Shown: one piece after another, positions 37,424-46,142 of the stretch
Position numbering within the stretch: the stretch's first letter is position 1
Layout of the letters: each line of letters starts with the position of its first letter
NCBI RefSeq assembly: GCF_902706095.1
Contig: NZ_CACSJP010000003.1
Span: 248,001 to 312,000 of the forward strand
From: Rhizobium sp. 18065
GTDB lineage: Bacteria; Pseudomonadota; Alphaproteobacteria; Rhizobiales; Rhizobiaceae
DNA length: 64,000 bases
Direction of reading: 5' to 3'
Made by a program: the position numbers and the translations under genes
Notes under the pieces: generated by a model
Told to the model about the DNA's origin: nothing
Seen by the model: the letters and a program-made list of their open reading frames with translations, nothing else
Databases searched by the model: none

Positions 37424-38380
37424 TCAGCGGCTCCTCGTGGTGTCGTGGGCGCGTGGGTCGAGCATCGGATAGAGAACATCGACCAGGAGATTGGAGATCA
37501 TCACCAGGAAGGAGCCGATCAACGTGATGGCAAGGATCACCGGATAGTCGGAATTGATCAGCGCCTGCACGGTCAGACGGCCAAGGCCGGGAAGGCCGAA
37601 GACCAGTTCGACGAAGATCGCCCCGTTGACGATGGTGATCATGATCAGGCCGAGCTGGGTGACGACCGGCGTCAGGACGGGACGCAGGATATGGCGGATG
37701 GCGACGATCACTTCCGGAACGCCCTTGGCGCGGGCGGTGCGGACAAAATCCTCCGACAGCACCTCGATCACGGCGGCCCGCGTCTGGCGCACGATCAGCG
37801 CGATCGGCTGGAAGGACAGGACCAGCAAGGGCAGCAGGATGCGCACATCGAAGATGCCGCCCCAGCCGTAAGGCACGTCGGCGCCGGGAAAGAGCAAGAT
37901 CAGGCCGACCATCAGCAGGGGGCCGGCGACATAGGCTGGAATGGCCCAGAGAAACAGCGCCGTGCCGAGAATGATATAGTCGAGACGGGAATTCTGCTTC
38001 AGCGCTGCTATCATGCCAAGTGGAATGGCGACGATGGCGGTGAGCGCGATCGAACAGAGTGCAAGCTTTAAGGAGACGGGGGCAGCCGCCGACACCATCG
38101 CCCAGACCGAGCGGCCAGACGTCAGCGAATTGCCGAACTTGCCTTGCAGCAGGTTGAGGACATAGCTGGCAAACTGTTCGAGAAACGGCCGGTTGAGGCC
38201 AGCACTCTCGCGAATGGCCTCGATCTTGGCCGGATTATAGGCGACATCGCCGGGCGCCCTCAGAAAGATCAGCTTGATCGGATCGCCTGCGCCATAAAAG
38301 GCCAGAGCATAGACCGCCAGCATGACAAGCAGCACGGACGGGATCCAGATGGCGAAACGCGTGAGCACGTAGCGAAGCAA
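37424..38380 (-). CDS. Oligopeptide-type ABC transporter permease (OppB/DppB-like)
   Basis: 318-residue permease with six spans: MLRYVLTRFAIWIPSVLLVMLAV, FGNSLTSGRSVWAMV, the EAA-loop FVRTARAKGVPEVIVAIRHILRP and VELVFGLPGLGRLTVQALINSDYPVI. Start is a TTG at 38380 with GGGAGG five bases upstream. First membrane component after the binding protein, from which it is separated by a hairpin-bearing gap. Confidence 0.92.
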   Translation of the reverse strand: MLRYVLTRFAIWIPSVLLVMLAVYALAFYGAGDPIKLIFLRAPGDVAYNPAKIEAIRESAGLNRPFLEQFASYVLNLLQGKFGNSLTSGRSVWAMVSAAAPVSLKLALCSIALTAIVAIPLGMIAALKQNSRLDYIILGTALFLWAIPAYVAGPLLMVGLILLFPGADVPYGWGGIFDVRILLPLLVLSFQPIALIVRQTRAAVIEVLSEDFVRTARAKGVPEVIVAIRHILRPVLTPVVTQLGLIMITIVNGAIFVELVFGLPGLGRLTVQALINSDYPVILAITLIGSFLVMISNLLVDVLYPMLDPRAHDTTRSR

Positions 38381-38455
38381 CGGTGCCTCCCATCTCTTGT
38401 TCGGGTCTCATGGCCGCCTGCCAAGGCTGCGGACTGCCCTTTATTCCTCCAGAAT

Positions 38456-38481
38456 GTACCGGGGCCTGATGGCCCCGGTAC
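38456..38481 (-). repeat. 11-bp hairpin between binding-protein and permease genes
   Basis: GTACCGGGGCC (38456-38466) and GGCCCCGGTAC (38471-38481) form a perfect stem with a four-base loop in the transcript between the solute-binding protein and oppB. No T-run follows on the minus strand. Such hairpins usually stabilise the binding-protein part of the message so it outnumbers the membrane subunits. Confidence 0.75.
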
Positions 38482-38519
38482 GCGTCAAATCTGTCGCTGA
38501 CAGCGGTCCGCCAGAACCG

Positions 38520-40163
38520 TCAGCCGATGGAGATCTCCCAGGGAGCGACAACCTGCCAGTCGAGGTTCTTGTCGATGCCCTTGACCTCTGCGACGGCCCA
38601 GCGCGACATCGTCTGGGCATACCAGGGGATAAAGGCCCAATCCTCGCGGAAGGCTTTCTGGGCTTCCTGCGCAAGGGCGACACGCTGCGGGTCGTCCGCT
38701 GCCTTGGAGGCAGCCTCCGTCAGCAGGCTGTCGACCTTGTCATTCTTGTAGCCGCCCATCTTGTTCTGGGCATTCGACGAGGTCGAGGCGATCGAGCCGG
38801 CGAGATAGGAGACGGCGTCGGGAACGCGCGTGCCGACGTCATCACGGAAGATCTGCACGGCGTTCTGGTCGGGACCGGCATAGGCATCCTGCTGCGGCTT
38901 CATATCCACGGCGGTAATGCCGAGGTTCTGCCGCCATTGCTCGGCGATATACTGGGCGGCAGCCTCGATGGCCGGGCCCGATACGCCGACAAACAGCAGT
39001 TTAGGAAGACGCTCGGGGCCGCCATAACTGGATTCCGACAAAAGCTTCTTGGCAGCCTCTGGATCATAGGGGAAAGGCTCGAAGCCGGAACCGTCCGCAC
39101 CGGGAACCGAGTTCAGCACCTGATCCGTCTTCTTGTGCGGGCCGTCCGGATAGGATGCCTTGATCAGCCCTTCGCGGTCGACGGCCATGATCAGCGCCTG
39201 GCGCACCTTCGGATCGTCCATCGGCGCACGCGCCGTGTTGAACCAGAAATGCTGGCTTGTCGGAATGGTCGGACCGGACGAGAAGTCCGCACCCAGATCC
39301 TTGATGATCGTCGAGGTGATCAGTTCGGTATGGGCATTGTATTCACCGGAGTTCAAAAGCGATGTCGCCGTGACATTGTCTTCGATCGACGACAACTCGA
39401 TGCGGGCAAGTTTCGGCTTCGGTCCGAAGAAATTCTCGTTCGGTTCAAAGGCAAGCGTGCCCGCGTCGAGATCGATCTCGACCAGCTTGAATGGTCCGGA
39501 ATAGACCGTGTCATTGGCCGGCATGTACCAGTCAGCGACTTCCTCGCCGTCTTCGCCACGCACCTGAGATGCCTTGGCGATCGGGACGATGTGATTGGCA
39601 AGACGCATGAAGAAGATCGGATCGATGTCCGAAAGCGTGACGACAACGGTGCCTTCGTCCGGGGTGGCCACACCCGACAGTTCCTTGGCAGTGCCGCCGG
39701 TCAGATCGGCAAAGCCCGCTACCTTCGACAGGACCTGATCGGCGCGCTGGTTTTTGGTATTGGGCATGGCTGCCACGTTCCAGGATGCCTGCACGTCAGC
39801 CGAGGTGATCTTGCTGCCATCGGAAAAGGTTGCCTTCGGATCGAGCTTGAATGTCCAGACCTTGTTGTCCGTCGTTTCCCAGCTGGTGAAGACATACGGA
39901 TTGATCTTGCCGTCACCGTCGAAATACATCGGCGAGGCCCACCACAGGGAATTCCAGCGGAAGGGCGGTCCACCACCGCGCAGGGGCGACCAGTCCTGGC
40001 TGAAGGTCGGATGGGCGATCTTGAGGATCTGCTCTCCCGCTGCCTGGACGATCTTTGCGCTGACGCCCAGAAGCGTGAAGCTCACGCCGGCCGCCAAGCC
40101 CAGTTTCAATGCCTCGCGACGCGACAGACCCGCGCCGAGTGTTCCAACGTTACCGTCAGTCAT
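38520..40163 (-). CDS. Solute-binding protein, family 5 (OppA/DppA-like), Tat-type signal
   Basis: 547-residue binding protein of the SBP_bac_5 family. The N-terminus has a twin-arginine-type signal, SRREALKLGLAAGVSFTLLG, then the mature protein. Family landmarks are FKLDPKATFSDGSKITSADVQASWN, ANHIVPIAKA, NDTVYSGPFKLVEID, FWFNTARAPMDDPKVRQALIMAVDREG and PYDPEAAKKLLSE. Tat export suggests folding before export. It would bind the RG-II-derived oligosaccharide or ulosonic acid proposed for this locus; a peptide ligand remains possible. Divergent from the aldolase gene, sharing its promoter region. Confidence 0.9.
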   Translation of the reverse strand: MTDGNVGTLGAGLSRREALKLGLAAGVSFTLLGVSAKIVQAAGEQILKIAHPTFSQDWSPLRGGGPPFRWNSLWWASPMYFDGDGKINPYVFTSWETTDNKVWTFKLDPKATFSDGSKITSADVQASWNVAAMPNTKNQRADQVLSKVAGFADLTGGTAKELSGVATPDEGTVVVTLSDIDPIFFMRLANHIVPIAKASQVRGEDGEEVADWYMPANDTVYSGPFKLVEIDLDAGTLAFEPNENFFGPKPKLARIELSSIEDNVTATSLLNSGEYNAHTELITSTIIKDLGADFSSGPTIPTSQHFWFNTARAPMDDPKVRQALIMAVDREGLIKASYPDGPHKKTDQVLNSVPGADGSGFEPFPYDPEAAKKLLSESSYGGPERLPKLLFVGVSGPAIEAAAQYIAEQWRQNLGITAVDMKPQQDAYAGPDQNAVQIFRDDVGTRVPDAVSYLAGSIASTSSNAQNKMGGYKNDKVDSLLTEAASKAADDPQRVALAQEAQKAFREDWAFIPWYAQTMSRWAVAEVKGIDKNLDWQVVAPWEISIG

Positions 40164-40457
40164 TCCGTCTCCTCCCTTTGATCTCCCATCACCGGCAGCC
40201 TCCTCCGAGGGGCAAGGCCGTTCGAGCCATCGCCGGGATGACGGACACTGCGATGTTATTGTAAATATGTCAATCGAGAAGGTCGATTTCTTGTTCGTCT
40301 TTCCGGATGATGAGAAAAATATGTCATATAATCAATATGATGGTGGAAAATCAAACTTTATGAACGGAAACTGTTGTTGACAAATTTTGTCAACCGACGC
40401 TTTTTAGGGCGCGCCGATTACGGATCGGCGCCAGTTTTTCGCCGGAGGAGGGCGGAG
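40164..40457. promoter_or_regulatory. Divergent promoter region with GntR/FadR-type palindromes
   Basis: 294-base AT-rich gap between the binding-protein and aldolase genes. GTTGACAAATTTTGTCAAC at 40376-40394 is a perfect 19-bp palindrome with a central T; its TTGACA-TGTCAA arms resemble FadR-subfamily sites. A second pair, TCATAT (40324-40329) and ATATGA (40335-40340), lies 36 bases upstream, with a further TGTCAAT at about 40268. The GntR regulator of the locus is the likely ligand; no gene is seen. Confidence 0.65.
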
Positions 40458-41363
40458 ATGAAGGTTCACAAGATTACAGGCGTATTTTGCGCAGCGACCA
40501 CTCCGATCACCGAGCAGGGTGAGCCGGATCTTGCCCGGTTCACGGGTCACTGCCAGCGCCTGCTTTCCGAAGGTTGCCATGGCGTGGCTTTGCTGGGCAC
40601 GACGGGCGAGGCTAATTCCTTCTCGATGCGCGAGCGGTTCGCCATTCTGGAAGCTGCGTTGAAGGCGGGTGTACCAGGTGACGCACTTTTGCCGGGTACG
40701 GGCGTCGTCGCCTCATCCGATACGATCGAATTGACCAGACATGCACTGTCCAACGGCGTGCGCAAGGTCGTCATGCTGCCGCCCTTTTACTACAAGGGCG
40801 TTTCGGATGACGGGTTATTTGCCGCTTATGCCCGGATCATCGAGGGTATTGCCAATCCTGATCTGCAGGTCATCCTCTATCACATCCCACAGGTTTCCGG
40901 CGTGCCGCTCAGCCAGGACCTGATCGGCCGGTTGATAGAAGCTTTTCCAGACCAGATCGTCGGTATCAAGGATTCGGCCGGCGATTTCAATAACATGCAG
41001 TCGCTTGTTGAAACGTTCCCGGGTTTTTCCGTACTTGCTGGCGCCGATCCGCTGCTGCTGCCCCTGCTCAAGGCAGGGGGTGCCGGCTGTATTACGGCAA
41101 CATCCAACCTCGTCGCTGGGTCACTTCGCACAATCTATGATAAGGTAGCAGAGGCCGGCGAGACTGGCTCTGTCGAGGCGGCGCAGGCGCGGATCAACGC
41201 CTATCGCACGCTCTCCAATTCCTATGTGCAGATCCCGACGATCAAGGCGATGGTCGAGCTGAAAACCGGAGAAGCAGGCTGGCGGCGGACGCGTGCACCC
41301 TTGATGCCGCTTTCCGACGTCCACTTTGCCAGTCTCTCCAAGAGTTTCAACGCTTTGCCGTGA
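40458..41363 (+). CDS. N-acetylneuraminate lyase / dihydrodipicolinate synthase superfamily aldolase
   Basis: 301-residue class I aldolase. GTTGE at residues 47-51 binds the 2-keto acid, Tyr141 in YHIPQVSGVP is the general acid/base and Lys171 in VGIKDSAGD forms the Schiff base. Members cleave 2-keto-3-deoxy acids to pyruvate and an aldehyde (Neu5Ac, KDG) or act as synthases/dehydratases. No lysine-synthesis genes are near. With the sialidase-fold gene overlapping it and a C4-acid kinase in the locus, retro-aldol cleavage of a 2-keto-3-deoxy sugar acid is likely; I propose Dha, giving D-threuronate. ATG at 40458 has GGAGGAGGGCGGAG upstream; the GTGA at its end couples it to the next gene. Confidence 0.85.
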   Translation: MKVHKITGVFCAATTPITEQGEPDLARFTGHCQRLLSEGCHGVALLGTTGEANSFSMRERFAILEAALKAGVPGDALLPGTGVVASSDTIELTRHALSNGVRKVVMLPPFYYKGVSDDGLFAAYARIIEGIANPDLQVILYHIPQVSGVPLSQDLIGRLIEAFPDQIVGIKDSAGDFNNMQSLVETFPGFSVLAGADPLLLPLLKAGGAGCITATSNLVAGSLRTIYDKVAEAGETGSVEAAQARINAYRTLSNSYVQIPTIKAMVELKTGEAGWRRTRAPLMPLSDVHFASLSKSFNALP

Positions 41364-41374
41364 GGATGGATACT

Positions 41375-42583
41375 ATGTCCGCATTGACCGCGCCGACAGA
41401 ACTGGCGCCCGAGGATGTTCCGGCGCGCATGACGGGCATGTTGACGGCGCATCCCCACCGTGAGGGGTGGCAGGAGGCTTTCCTTGCTTCGCCGACGGTG
41501 CAAAATCACGCCGCGAACCTGGCATTTCTCGACGATGGTACCCTGACCTGCGTTTGGTTTGGCGGAACCATGGAAGGCATGGGCGATATCTCGATTTACA
41601 TGTCGCGACTGGCGCCTGGCTCGACCGCTTGGTCCATTCCGGAAAAAATGACCGAAGATTCCAGCAAATCAGAACAAAATCCTATTGTTTTCAATGCTCC
41701 AGACGACAATATCTGGCTGATTTATACGTCTCAGGTTTCGGGCAATCAGGATGGAGCAGTTGTAAAGTGTCGGATCTCGTCGGATGGCGGCAAACACTTC
41801 GGTGAGCCACGCATTCTGTGCGATCTGCCCGGGACGTTCGTGCGCCAGCCTGTGATCGTGAATGCCGCTGGAGACTGGCTCCTGCCAGTCTTTTTGTGCC
41901 GCTCGCTGCCCGGCCAACGCTGGACCGGCGATGCCGATACGGCGGGCGTCTTGGTGTCTGAGGACAATGGGAAGACCTGGAGCCTGACAGACGTGCCAGA
42001 GAGCTACGGTGCCGTGCATATGAACATCGTGCCCCGCGGCGATGGGCGGATGACCGCCTTTTTCCGCAATCGGTACGCAGAGCAGATCCTGCACTGCTGG
42101 TCCGACGACGATGGCCGCAACTGGAGCCCGCCGCAACCGACCGTGCTGCCGAACAACAATTCCTCGATCCAGGCGATCGATCTGAAGAATGGTTCGATTG
42201 CAATTGTCTACAATCATTCAAACGCTGCGAGTTCAGACCAGCGACGGCACTCGCTCTATGACGAGATCGAGGGCGAGGCGGGAGACGAGATGGATGAGGC
42301 GGCAGTTGCCGGCACTTATGATGGCCCGCGGGCGGTGTGGGGCGTTCCCCGCGCACCGCTGTCGCTGGCTTTTTCCTATGACGACGGCATGAGCTTCCTC
42401 GAGCATGTCGATCTCGATACAGGCGACGGCTACTGCCTCAGCAACAATTCGCAGCTGTCGTTCAATCGCGAGTTCTCCTATCCCTCGATCGTCGAGGGAC
42501 CGGATGGCACGCTGCATGTGGCCTATACCTATTTCCGCCGCGCGATCAAATATGTCCGCATCCCAGCCGGCAAAGAGATCTGA
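41375..42583 (+). CDS. Sialidase-fold (BNR/Asp-box) protein, cytoplasmic
   Basis: 402-residue six-bladed propeller type. Four Asp-boxes (S-x-D-x-G-x-x-[WF]) are visible: SSDGGKHF, SEDNGKTW, SDDDGRNW and SYDDGMSF. Candidate catalytic residues are an arginine triad (R in FVRQPV, FFRNRY and FNREFSYPS) and an acidic loop (YDEIEGEAGDEMDEAA), as in exo-sialidases. It has no signal peptide, so it should act in the cytoplasm on an imported glycoside. Sialidases cleave glycosides of 2-keto sugar acids; with an adjoining NAL-type lyase the natural substrate class is a 2-ulosonic acid such as Dha or KDO. Sialic acid genes (nanE, nanK, nagAB) are absent. Start chosen from GAGGATGG ahead of ATG 41375; earlier starts 41360 and 41366 are possible. 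Confidence 0.75.
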   Translation: MSALTAPTELAPEDVPARMTGMLTAHPHREGWQEAFLASPTVQNHAANLAFLDDGTLTCVWFGGTMEGMGDISIYMSRLAPGSTAWSIPEKMTEDSSKSEQNPIVFNAPDDNIWLIYTSQVSGNQDGAVVKCRISSDGGKHFGEPRILCDLPGTFVRQPVIVNAAGDWLLPVFLCRSLPGQRWTGDADTAGVLVSEDNGKTWSLTDVPESYGAVHMNIVPRGDGRMTAFFRNRYAEQILHCWSDDDGRNWSPPQPTVLPNNNSSIQAIDLKNGSIAIVYNHSNAASSDQRRHSLYDEIEGEAGDEMDEAAVAGTYDGPRAVWGVPRAPLSLAFSYDDGMSFLEHVDLDTGDGYCLSNNSQLSFNREFSYPSIVEGPDGTLHVAYTYFRRAIKYVRIPAGKEI

Positions 42584-42688
42584 TGCCCGGCGTGCCGCGG
42601 TCAGACGTCCTGCTTGGTCGCCTCCCGCGCAATAACAACTTTACAAATTGGAGCCGCTTGTCAGCGGCTATTCTGGGAGGAATGTTCG

Positions 42689-43822
42689 ATGGCAAGCCTT
42701 GAAGCGCCGATCACAATCGTTCGTCCGCATCTGATCGAATTCGGCGTGGGAACGGCGGCAAAACTCGGAAAATGGGCGGCAGACAAAGGCTTTGCGCACA
42801 CATTGGTGATTTCCGATGCGTTTAACGCGGGTCGCGTCGATGCGCTCGAATTGCCGGGGCATGTTACGGTGTTCGGCGAGGTGAAGCCCGAACCGGACAC
42901 CGACAATCTTGACAGGGTTCTGACCGCCGCAAACGCCGCAAACGCCCAACTGATCGTTGGTTTTGGTGGCGGCAGCGCCATGGATCTGGCCAAGCTGGCC
43001 GCGGTTCTGGTCGGCTCGTCGCAGAGCCTCCGCGATGTGGTCGGCCCCAACAAGGTCGACGGGCCACGCCGCGTTGCGCTGGCACAGGTGCCGACCACCG
43101 CTGGAACCGGCAGCGAGGCAGGTATTCGCGCGTTGGTGACCGATCCGGCGACAAAGGCAAAGCTCGCCGTCGAAAGTCTGCACATGCTGGCCGACATAGC
43201 GGTGATCGATCCTGCTTTCACGTTCAGCGTGCCGGCAAAGGTGACGGCGGCGACTGGTGTCGATGCCATGGCGCATTGTGTCGAGGCCTTCACCAACCGC
43301 AAGGCACATCCGGCAATCGATCTGTATGCACAGGAGGGTACAAGGCTTGTCGGGCGTTATCTGGCCCGCGCCGTGCGTGATGGCGCAGATGCCGAAGCCC
43401 GCTCCGGTCTGGCGCTGGCGTCGCTTTATGGAGGGTTTTGTCTCGGCCCGGTCAATACGGCCGGCGGCCATGCGCTTGCCTATCCGCTCGGCACACGCTG
43501 GCATGTGCCGCATGGCGCGGCCAATGCATTGATTTTCCCGCATGTCCTCGCCTTTAACACACCGACCGTACCGGTGAAGACGCAAGCCGTCATGCAGGCG
43601 CTCGGATATGAGGGGAAACATGACGTCGGCGCTGTCTTTGATGCGGCTTACGCCTTCTGTGCCGACCTCGGCATTGAAATGACCCTGTCGGGTCTGGGGG
43701 TGGACGCGGATGATCTTGCGATCATGGCAAGCGACGCCTTTGCAATCCGCCGTCTGCTCGACAACAATCCGCGCGACCTCAGCCAGGCCGATATTTTGAC
43801 AATCTACCAGGCAGCCTACTGA
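42689..43822 (+). CDS. Iron-containing (type III) alcohol dehydrogenase
   Basis: 377-residue dehydrogenase of the Fe-ADH family. NAD(P)-binding [28 protein letters not shown], and metal ligands in [23 protein letters not shown] and [17 protein letters not shown] are present. In the proposed pathway it reduces the aldehyde of threuronate to D-threonate; other members oxidise or reduce hydroxy-aldehydes or maleylacetate. Start at 42689 with GGGAGG upstream. It is 105 bases after the propeller gene; a small hairpin (AGCCGCT 42652-42658 with AGCGGCT 42663-42669) precedes its ribosome site. Substrate is inferred. Confidence 0.88.
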   Translation: MASLEAPITIVRPHLIEFGVGTAAKLGKWAADKGFAHTLVISDAFNAGRVDALELPGHVTVFGEVKPEPDTDNLDRVLTAANAANAQLIVGFGGGSAMDLAKLAAVLVGSSQSLRDVVGPNKVDGPRRVALAQVPTTAGTGSEAGIRALVTDPATKAKLAVESLHMLADIAVIDPAFTFSVPAKVTAATGVDAMAHCVEAFTNRKAHPAIDLYAQEGTRLVGRYLARAVRDGADAEARSGLALASLYGGFCLGPVNTAGGHALAYPLGTRWHVPHGAANALIFPHVLAFNTPTVPVKTQAVMQALGYEGKHDVGAVFDAAYAFCADLGIEMTLSGLGVDADDLAIMASDAFAIRRLLDNNPRDLSQADILTIYQAAY

Positions 43823-43845
43823 GCCGATTTTTTGAAGAAGGAAGC

Positions 43846-44835
43846 ATGACCATGGCGCGCAATCCGAAAGTGGCAGTCACGCTGGGCGATCCTGCCGGTG
43901 TCGGCCCTGAAGTCATCGTCAAGGCCTTGGCGAGCATGAGGTCCGAGGAACGCCGCGATTTCGTGATCGTCGGCAATATCGAAGCGCTCGAGCGTGCCGA
44001 CAAGGCGACCGGCGCTGGCCTTAGATACGGTCTGGAGGCGGAGGGCAATGTGGATGCGGTAGCCGTGGACGAAGTGGCGCTTGATGCGCCCCTACCGGAG
44101 ATCGGCAAGGTCAGCCCGATCGCCGGCGAAGCTTCTGTCCGCTACATCACCCGCGCCGTCGAACTTGCCATGAGCGGTCAGGCCGATGTCATCGTCACGG
44201 CACCGATCAACAAGGAAGCGATGAACCTTGCCGGCCATCATCACGACGGCCACACGGGTCTGCTTGCCCATCTGACCGGCTCGAAAAGCTCATTCATGCT
44301 GCTCGCCTCGGAGCGGCTGAACACCATTCATGTCTCCACACATATCTCGCTGAAGGGCGCAATCGAACGGGCAACGACCGCGCGTGTTCTGGCGACCATC
44401 GAGGCTGGACACAGGCATTTCATGCGGCTCGGCAAGAAGGCCCGCATCGCGGTCGCCGGCCTCAACCCGCATTGCGGCGAAAACGGGTTGTTTGGCACCG
44501 AAGACGCTGAATTCCTGGCGCCTGCCGTGGAACTCGCCCAGGCACAAGGCATCGATGTCGTCGGGCCGATTTCGGCCGACACCGTCTTTGCCCGCGCCTA
44601 CAACGGCGCTTTCGATCTGGTGATTGCCCAGTATCACGACCAGGGGCATATCCCGATCAAGCTCGTTGCCTTCGAGACCGCAGTCAATGTTTCGCTTGGA
44701 CTGCCGATCGACCGCGTGTCGGTCGATCACGGCACGGCCTTCGATATTGCCGGAACCGGCAAGGCCAATCACGTCAACATGCTGTCAGCAATCGCCTACG
44801 CACGGCTGATGGCACGCGCACCCCGTCTGACGTAA
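43846..44835 (+). CDS. pdxA2: PdxA-like dehydrogenase, probable D-threonate 4-phosphate dehydrogenase
   Basis: 329-residue metal- and NAD-dependent dehydrogenase of the PdxA family. Motifs: [17 protein letters not shown] at the N-terminus, [21 protein letters not shown] (histidine metal ligands), [28 protein letters not shown] and [17 protein letters not shown]. The PdxA2 branch oxidises D-threonate or D-erythronate 4-phosphate, and loss of CO2 gives dihydroxyacetone phosphate. The DUF1537 kinase in the same locus supports this over vitamin B6 synthesis. GAAGGAAG precedes ATG 43846. Last gene of the rightward operon. Confidence 0.88.
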   Translation: MTMARNPKVAVTLGDPAGVGPEVIVKALASMRSEERRDFVIVGNIEALERADKATGAGLRYGLEAEGNVDAVAVDEVALDAPLPEIGKVSPIAGEASVRYITRAVELAMSGQADVIVTAPINKEAMNLAGHHHDGHTGLLAHLTGSKSSFMLLASERLNTIHVSTHISLKGAIERATTARVLATIEAGHRHFMRLGKKARIAVAGLNPHCGENGLFGTEDAEFLAPAVELAQAQGIDVVGPISADTVFARAYNGAFDLVIAQYHDQGHIPIKLVAFETAVNVSLGLPIDRVSVDHGTAFDIAGTGKANHVNMLSAIAYARLMARAPRLT

Positions 44836-44890
44836 CGTCGGACTTCAGGCTGAGGCGAGATGCAATGTAGCGGCAATCAGAGGTCAGACC

Positions 44891-45943
44891 TCAGTCCTTC
44901 GCTCGCTGCAGCATGCCGAACAGATCACGCGGATCGTCTGGATCGGCGATGATGTCGATATCCTGGTAGAAGCCGGTGCCTTCAAGCTTGGCGCGCACAT
45001 AGCGCAGGGCGGAAAAGTCCTCGACGGCAAAACCGACGCTGTCGAACAGGGTGATCTGGCCTGGTTCGCGGCGCCCGATGGTCTCTCCGGTCACCACCTT
45101 CCACAGTTCCGTCACCGGATAGTCGGGATCCATCTGCTGGATCTCGCCTTCGATGCGCGTCTGCGGCGGGTATTCGACAAAGGTATCGGCGCGCTTGAGG
45201 ATGTCTCTGTGCAGCTCGGTCTTGCCCGGGCAATCACCACCGATCGCATTGATATGCACGCCGGCGCCGACCATGTTGTCGGTCAGGATCGTCGCGTTCT
45301 GCTTGTCGGCGGTGCAGGTGGTGATAATCTCGGCACCCTCGATCGCCGCTTGGGCCGATGTGCATACGGTGACCGTCAGCCCCGAGCCTGCCAGATTGCG
45401 TGCAACCTTGTCGCTGGCCCGCTGGTCGATGTCATAGAGCCGGATCTTGTCGATGCCGAGCACAGCCTTCATCGCCAGGGCCTGGAATTCTGCCTGTGCG
45501 CCATTGCCTATCATCGCCATGGTCTTTGCACCCTTGGGCGCCAGATGGCGGGCGGCCATGGCGGATGTGGCAGCTGTGCGCAGCGCGGTCAGCAGCGTCA
45601 TTTCCGTGAGCAGAACCGGATAGCCGGTGGAAACCTCGGCCAGCAGGCCGAAGGCCGTGACAGTCTGCAGTCCCTGGGCCATGTTTTTCGGATGGCCGTT
45701 GACATATTTGAACGCATAGATCTCGCCGTCCGAGGTCGGCATGAGCTCGATTACACCCTCGCGCGAATGGGAGGCCACCCGTGGCGTCTTGTCAAAGAGC
45801 GGCCAGCGGCGGAAGTCGGATTCGATGACGTCGGTAAGCTCGGTGAGGACCGTTTCAATGCCGATATGATGAACAAGGCGCATCATGTTTTCGACGCTGA
45901 CGAAAGGAACGAAGGCTTTTTCCGAAGGGCTGGGTGCTGTCAT
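44891..45943 (-). CDS. Ornithine cyclodeaminase / mu-crystallin family protein
   Basis: 350-residue NAD(P)-binding enzyme. Signatures are TEMTLLTALRTAATSAMAARHLAP, the Rossmann motif MAMIGNGAQAEFQALAM, CTADKQNATILTD and GVHINAIGGDCPGKTELH with the OCD-like DCPGKTEL, followed by VGFAVEDFSALRYV. These are close to rhizobial/agrobacterial ornithine cyclodeaminases that make proline and ammonia from ornithine. Convergent with pdxA2 and separated from the TRAP operon by a strong terminator, so it is probably its own unit. Link with the sugar loci is not apparent. Confidence 0.85.
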   Translation of the reverse strand: MTAPSPSEKAFVPFVSVENMMRLVHHIGIETVLTELTDVIESDFRRWPLFDKTPRVASHSREGVIELMPTSDGEIYAFKYVNGHPKNMAQGLQTVTAFGLLAEVSTGYPVLLTEMTLLTALRTAATSAMAARHLAPKGAKTMAMIGNGAQAEFQALAMKAVLGIDKIRLYDIDQRASDKVARNLAGSGLTVTVCTSAQAAIEGAEIITTCTADKQNATILTDNMVGAGVHINAIGGDCPGKTELHRDILKRADTFVEYPPQTRIEGEIQQMDPDYPVTELWKVVTGETIGRREPGQITLFDSVGFAVEDFSALRYVRAKLEGTGFYQDIDIIADPDDPRDLFGMLQRAKD

Positions 45944-46090
45944 GATCCACCGGTGCTGGAGCTTTATCTCCCGGCAGTCTAGTCCGGCGGGCAGGTTATG
46001 CGAAATGGCGATAATCTATCTGTTTGATCGGTGAAACTGACGATTTGCCTAGCGGTGTTGCGCAAAGTGCCAGGTCCTTGGCAGCTGGCG

Positions 46091-46119
46091 AAAAAAGGCG
46101 GGGGCCGAAGCCCCCGCGA
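46091..46119 (-). terminator. Intrinsic terminator after dctM
   Basis: On the minus strand GCGGGGGC and GCCCCCGC form a perfect 8-bp GC stem with a TTCG tetraloop (46098-46117), followed directly by C and six Ts (46096-46091). It ends the TRAP/galacturonate operon before the ornithine cyclodeaminase gene. Confidence 0.92.
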
Positions 46120-46142
46120 GATGCCTGTGGTAGCAGCTTTGC

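Noticed and set aside
40458-41363. Dihydrodipicolinate synthase for lysine synthesis (dapA)
   Set aside because: No lysine genes nearby; locus and adjoining sialidase-fold protein point to catabolic retro-aldol cleavage.
40458-43822. Sialic acid (Neu5Ac) catabolism
   Set aside because: NAL-like and sialidase-like proteins are present but nanE, nanK, nagA and nagB are missing, and sialidase has no signal peptide; a four-carbon acid kinase is unneeded for Neu5Ac.
40458-44835. KDO catabolism from RG-II side chain C
   Set aside because: KDO cleavage gives D-arabinose plus pyruvate, which would leave the DtnK/PdxA2 pair without a role; Dha fits better. KDO remains an alternative substrate for the first two enzymes.
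43846-44835. Vitamin B6 synthesis enzyme PdxA
   Set aside because: No other B6 gene nearby; the DUF1537 kinase in the same locus marks the PdxA2 catabolic type.
44880-44892. GAGGT-CAG-ACCTC hairpin at the end of the ornithine cyclodeaminase gene as a terminator
   Set aside because: Only five pairs, overlaps the stop codon and has no T-run.
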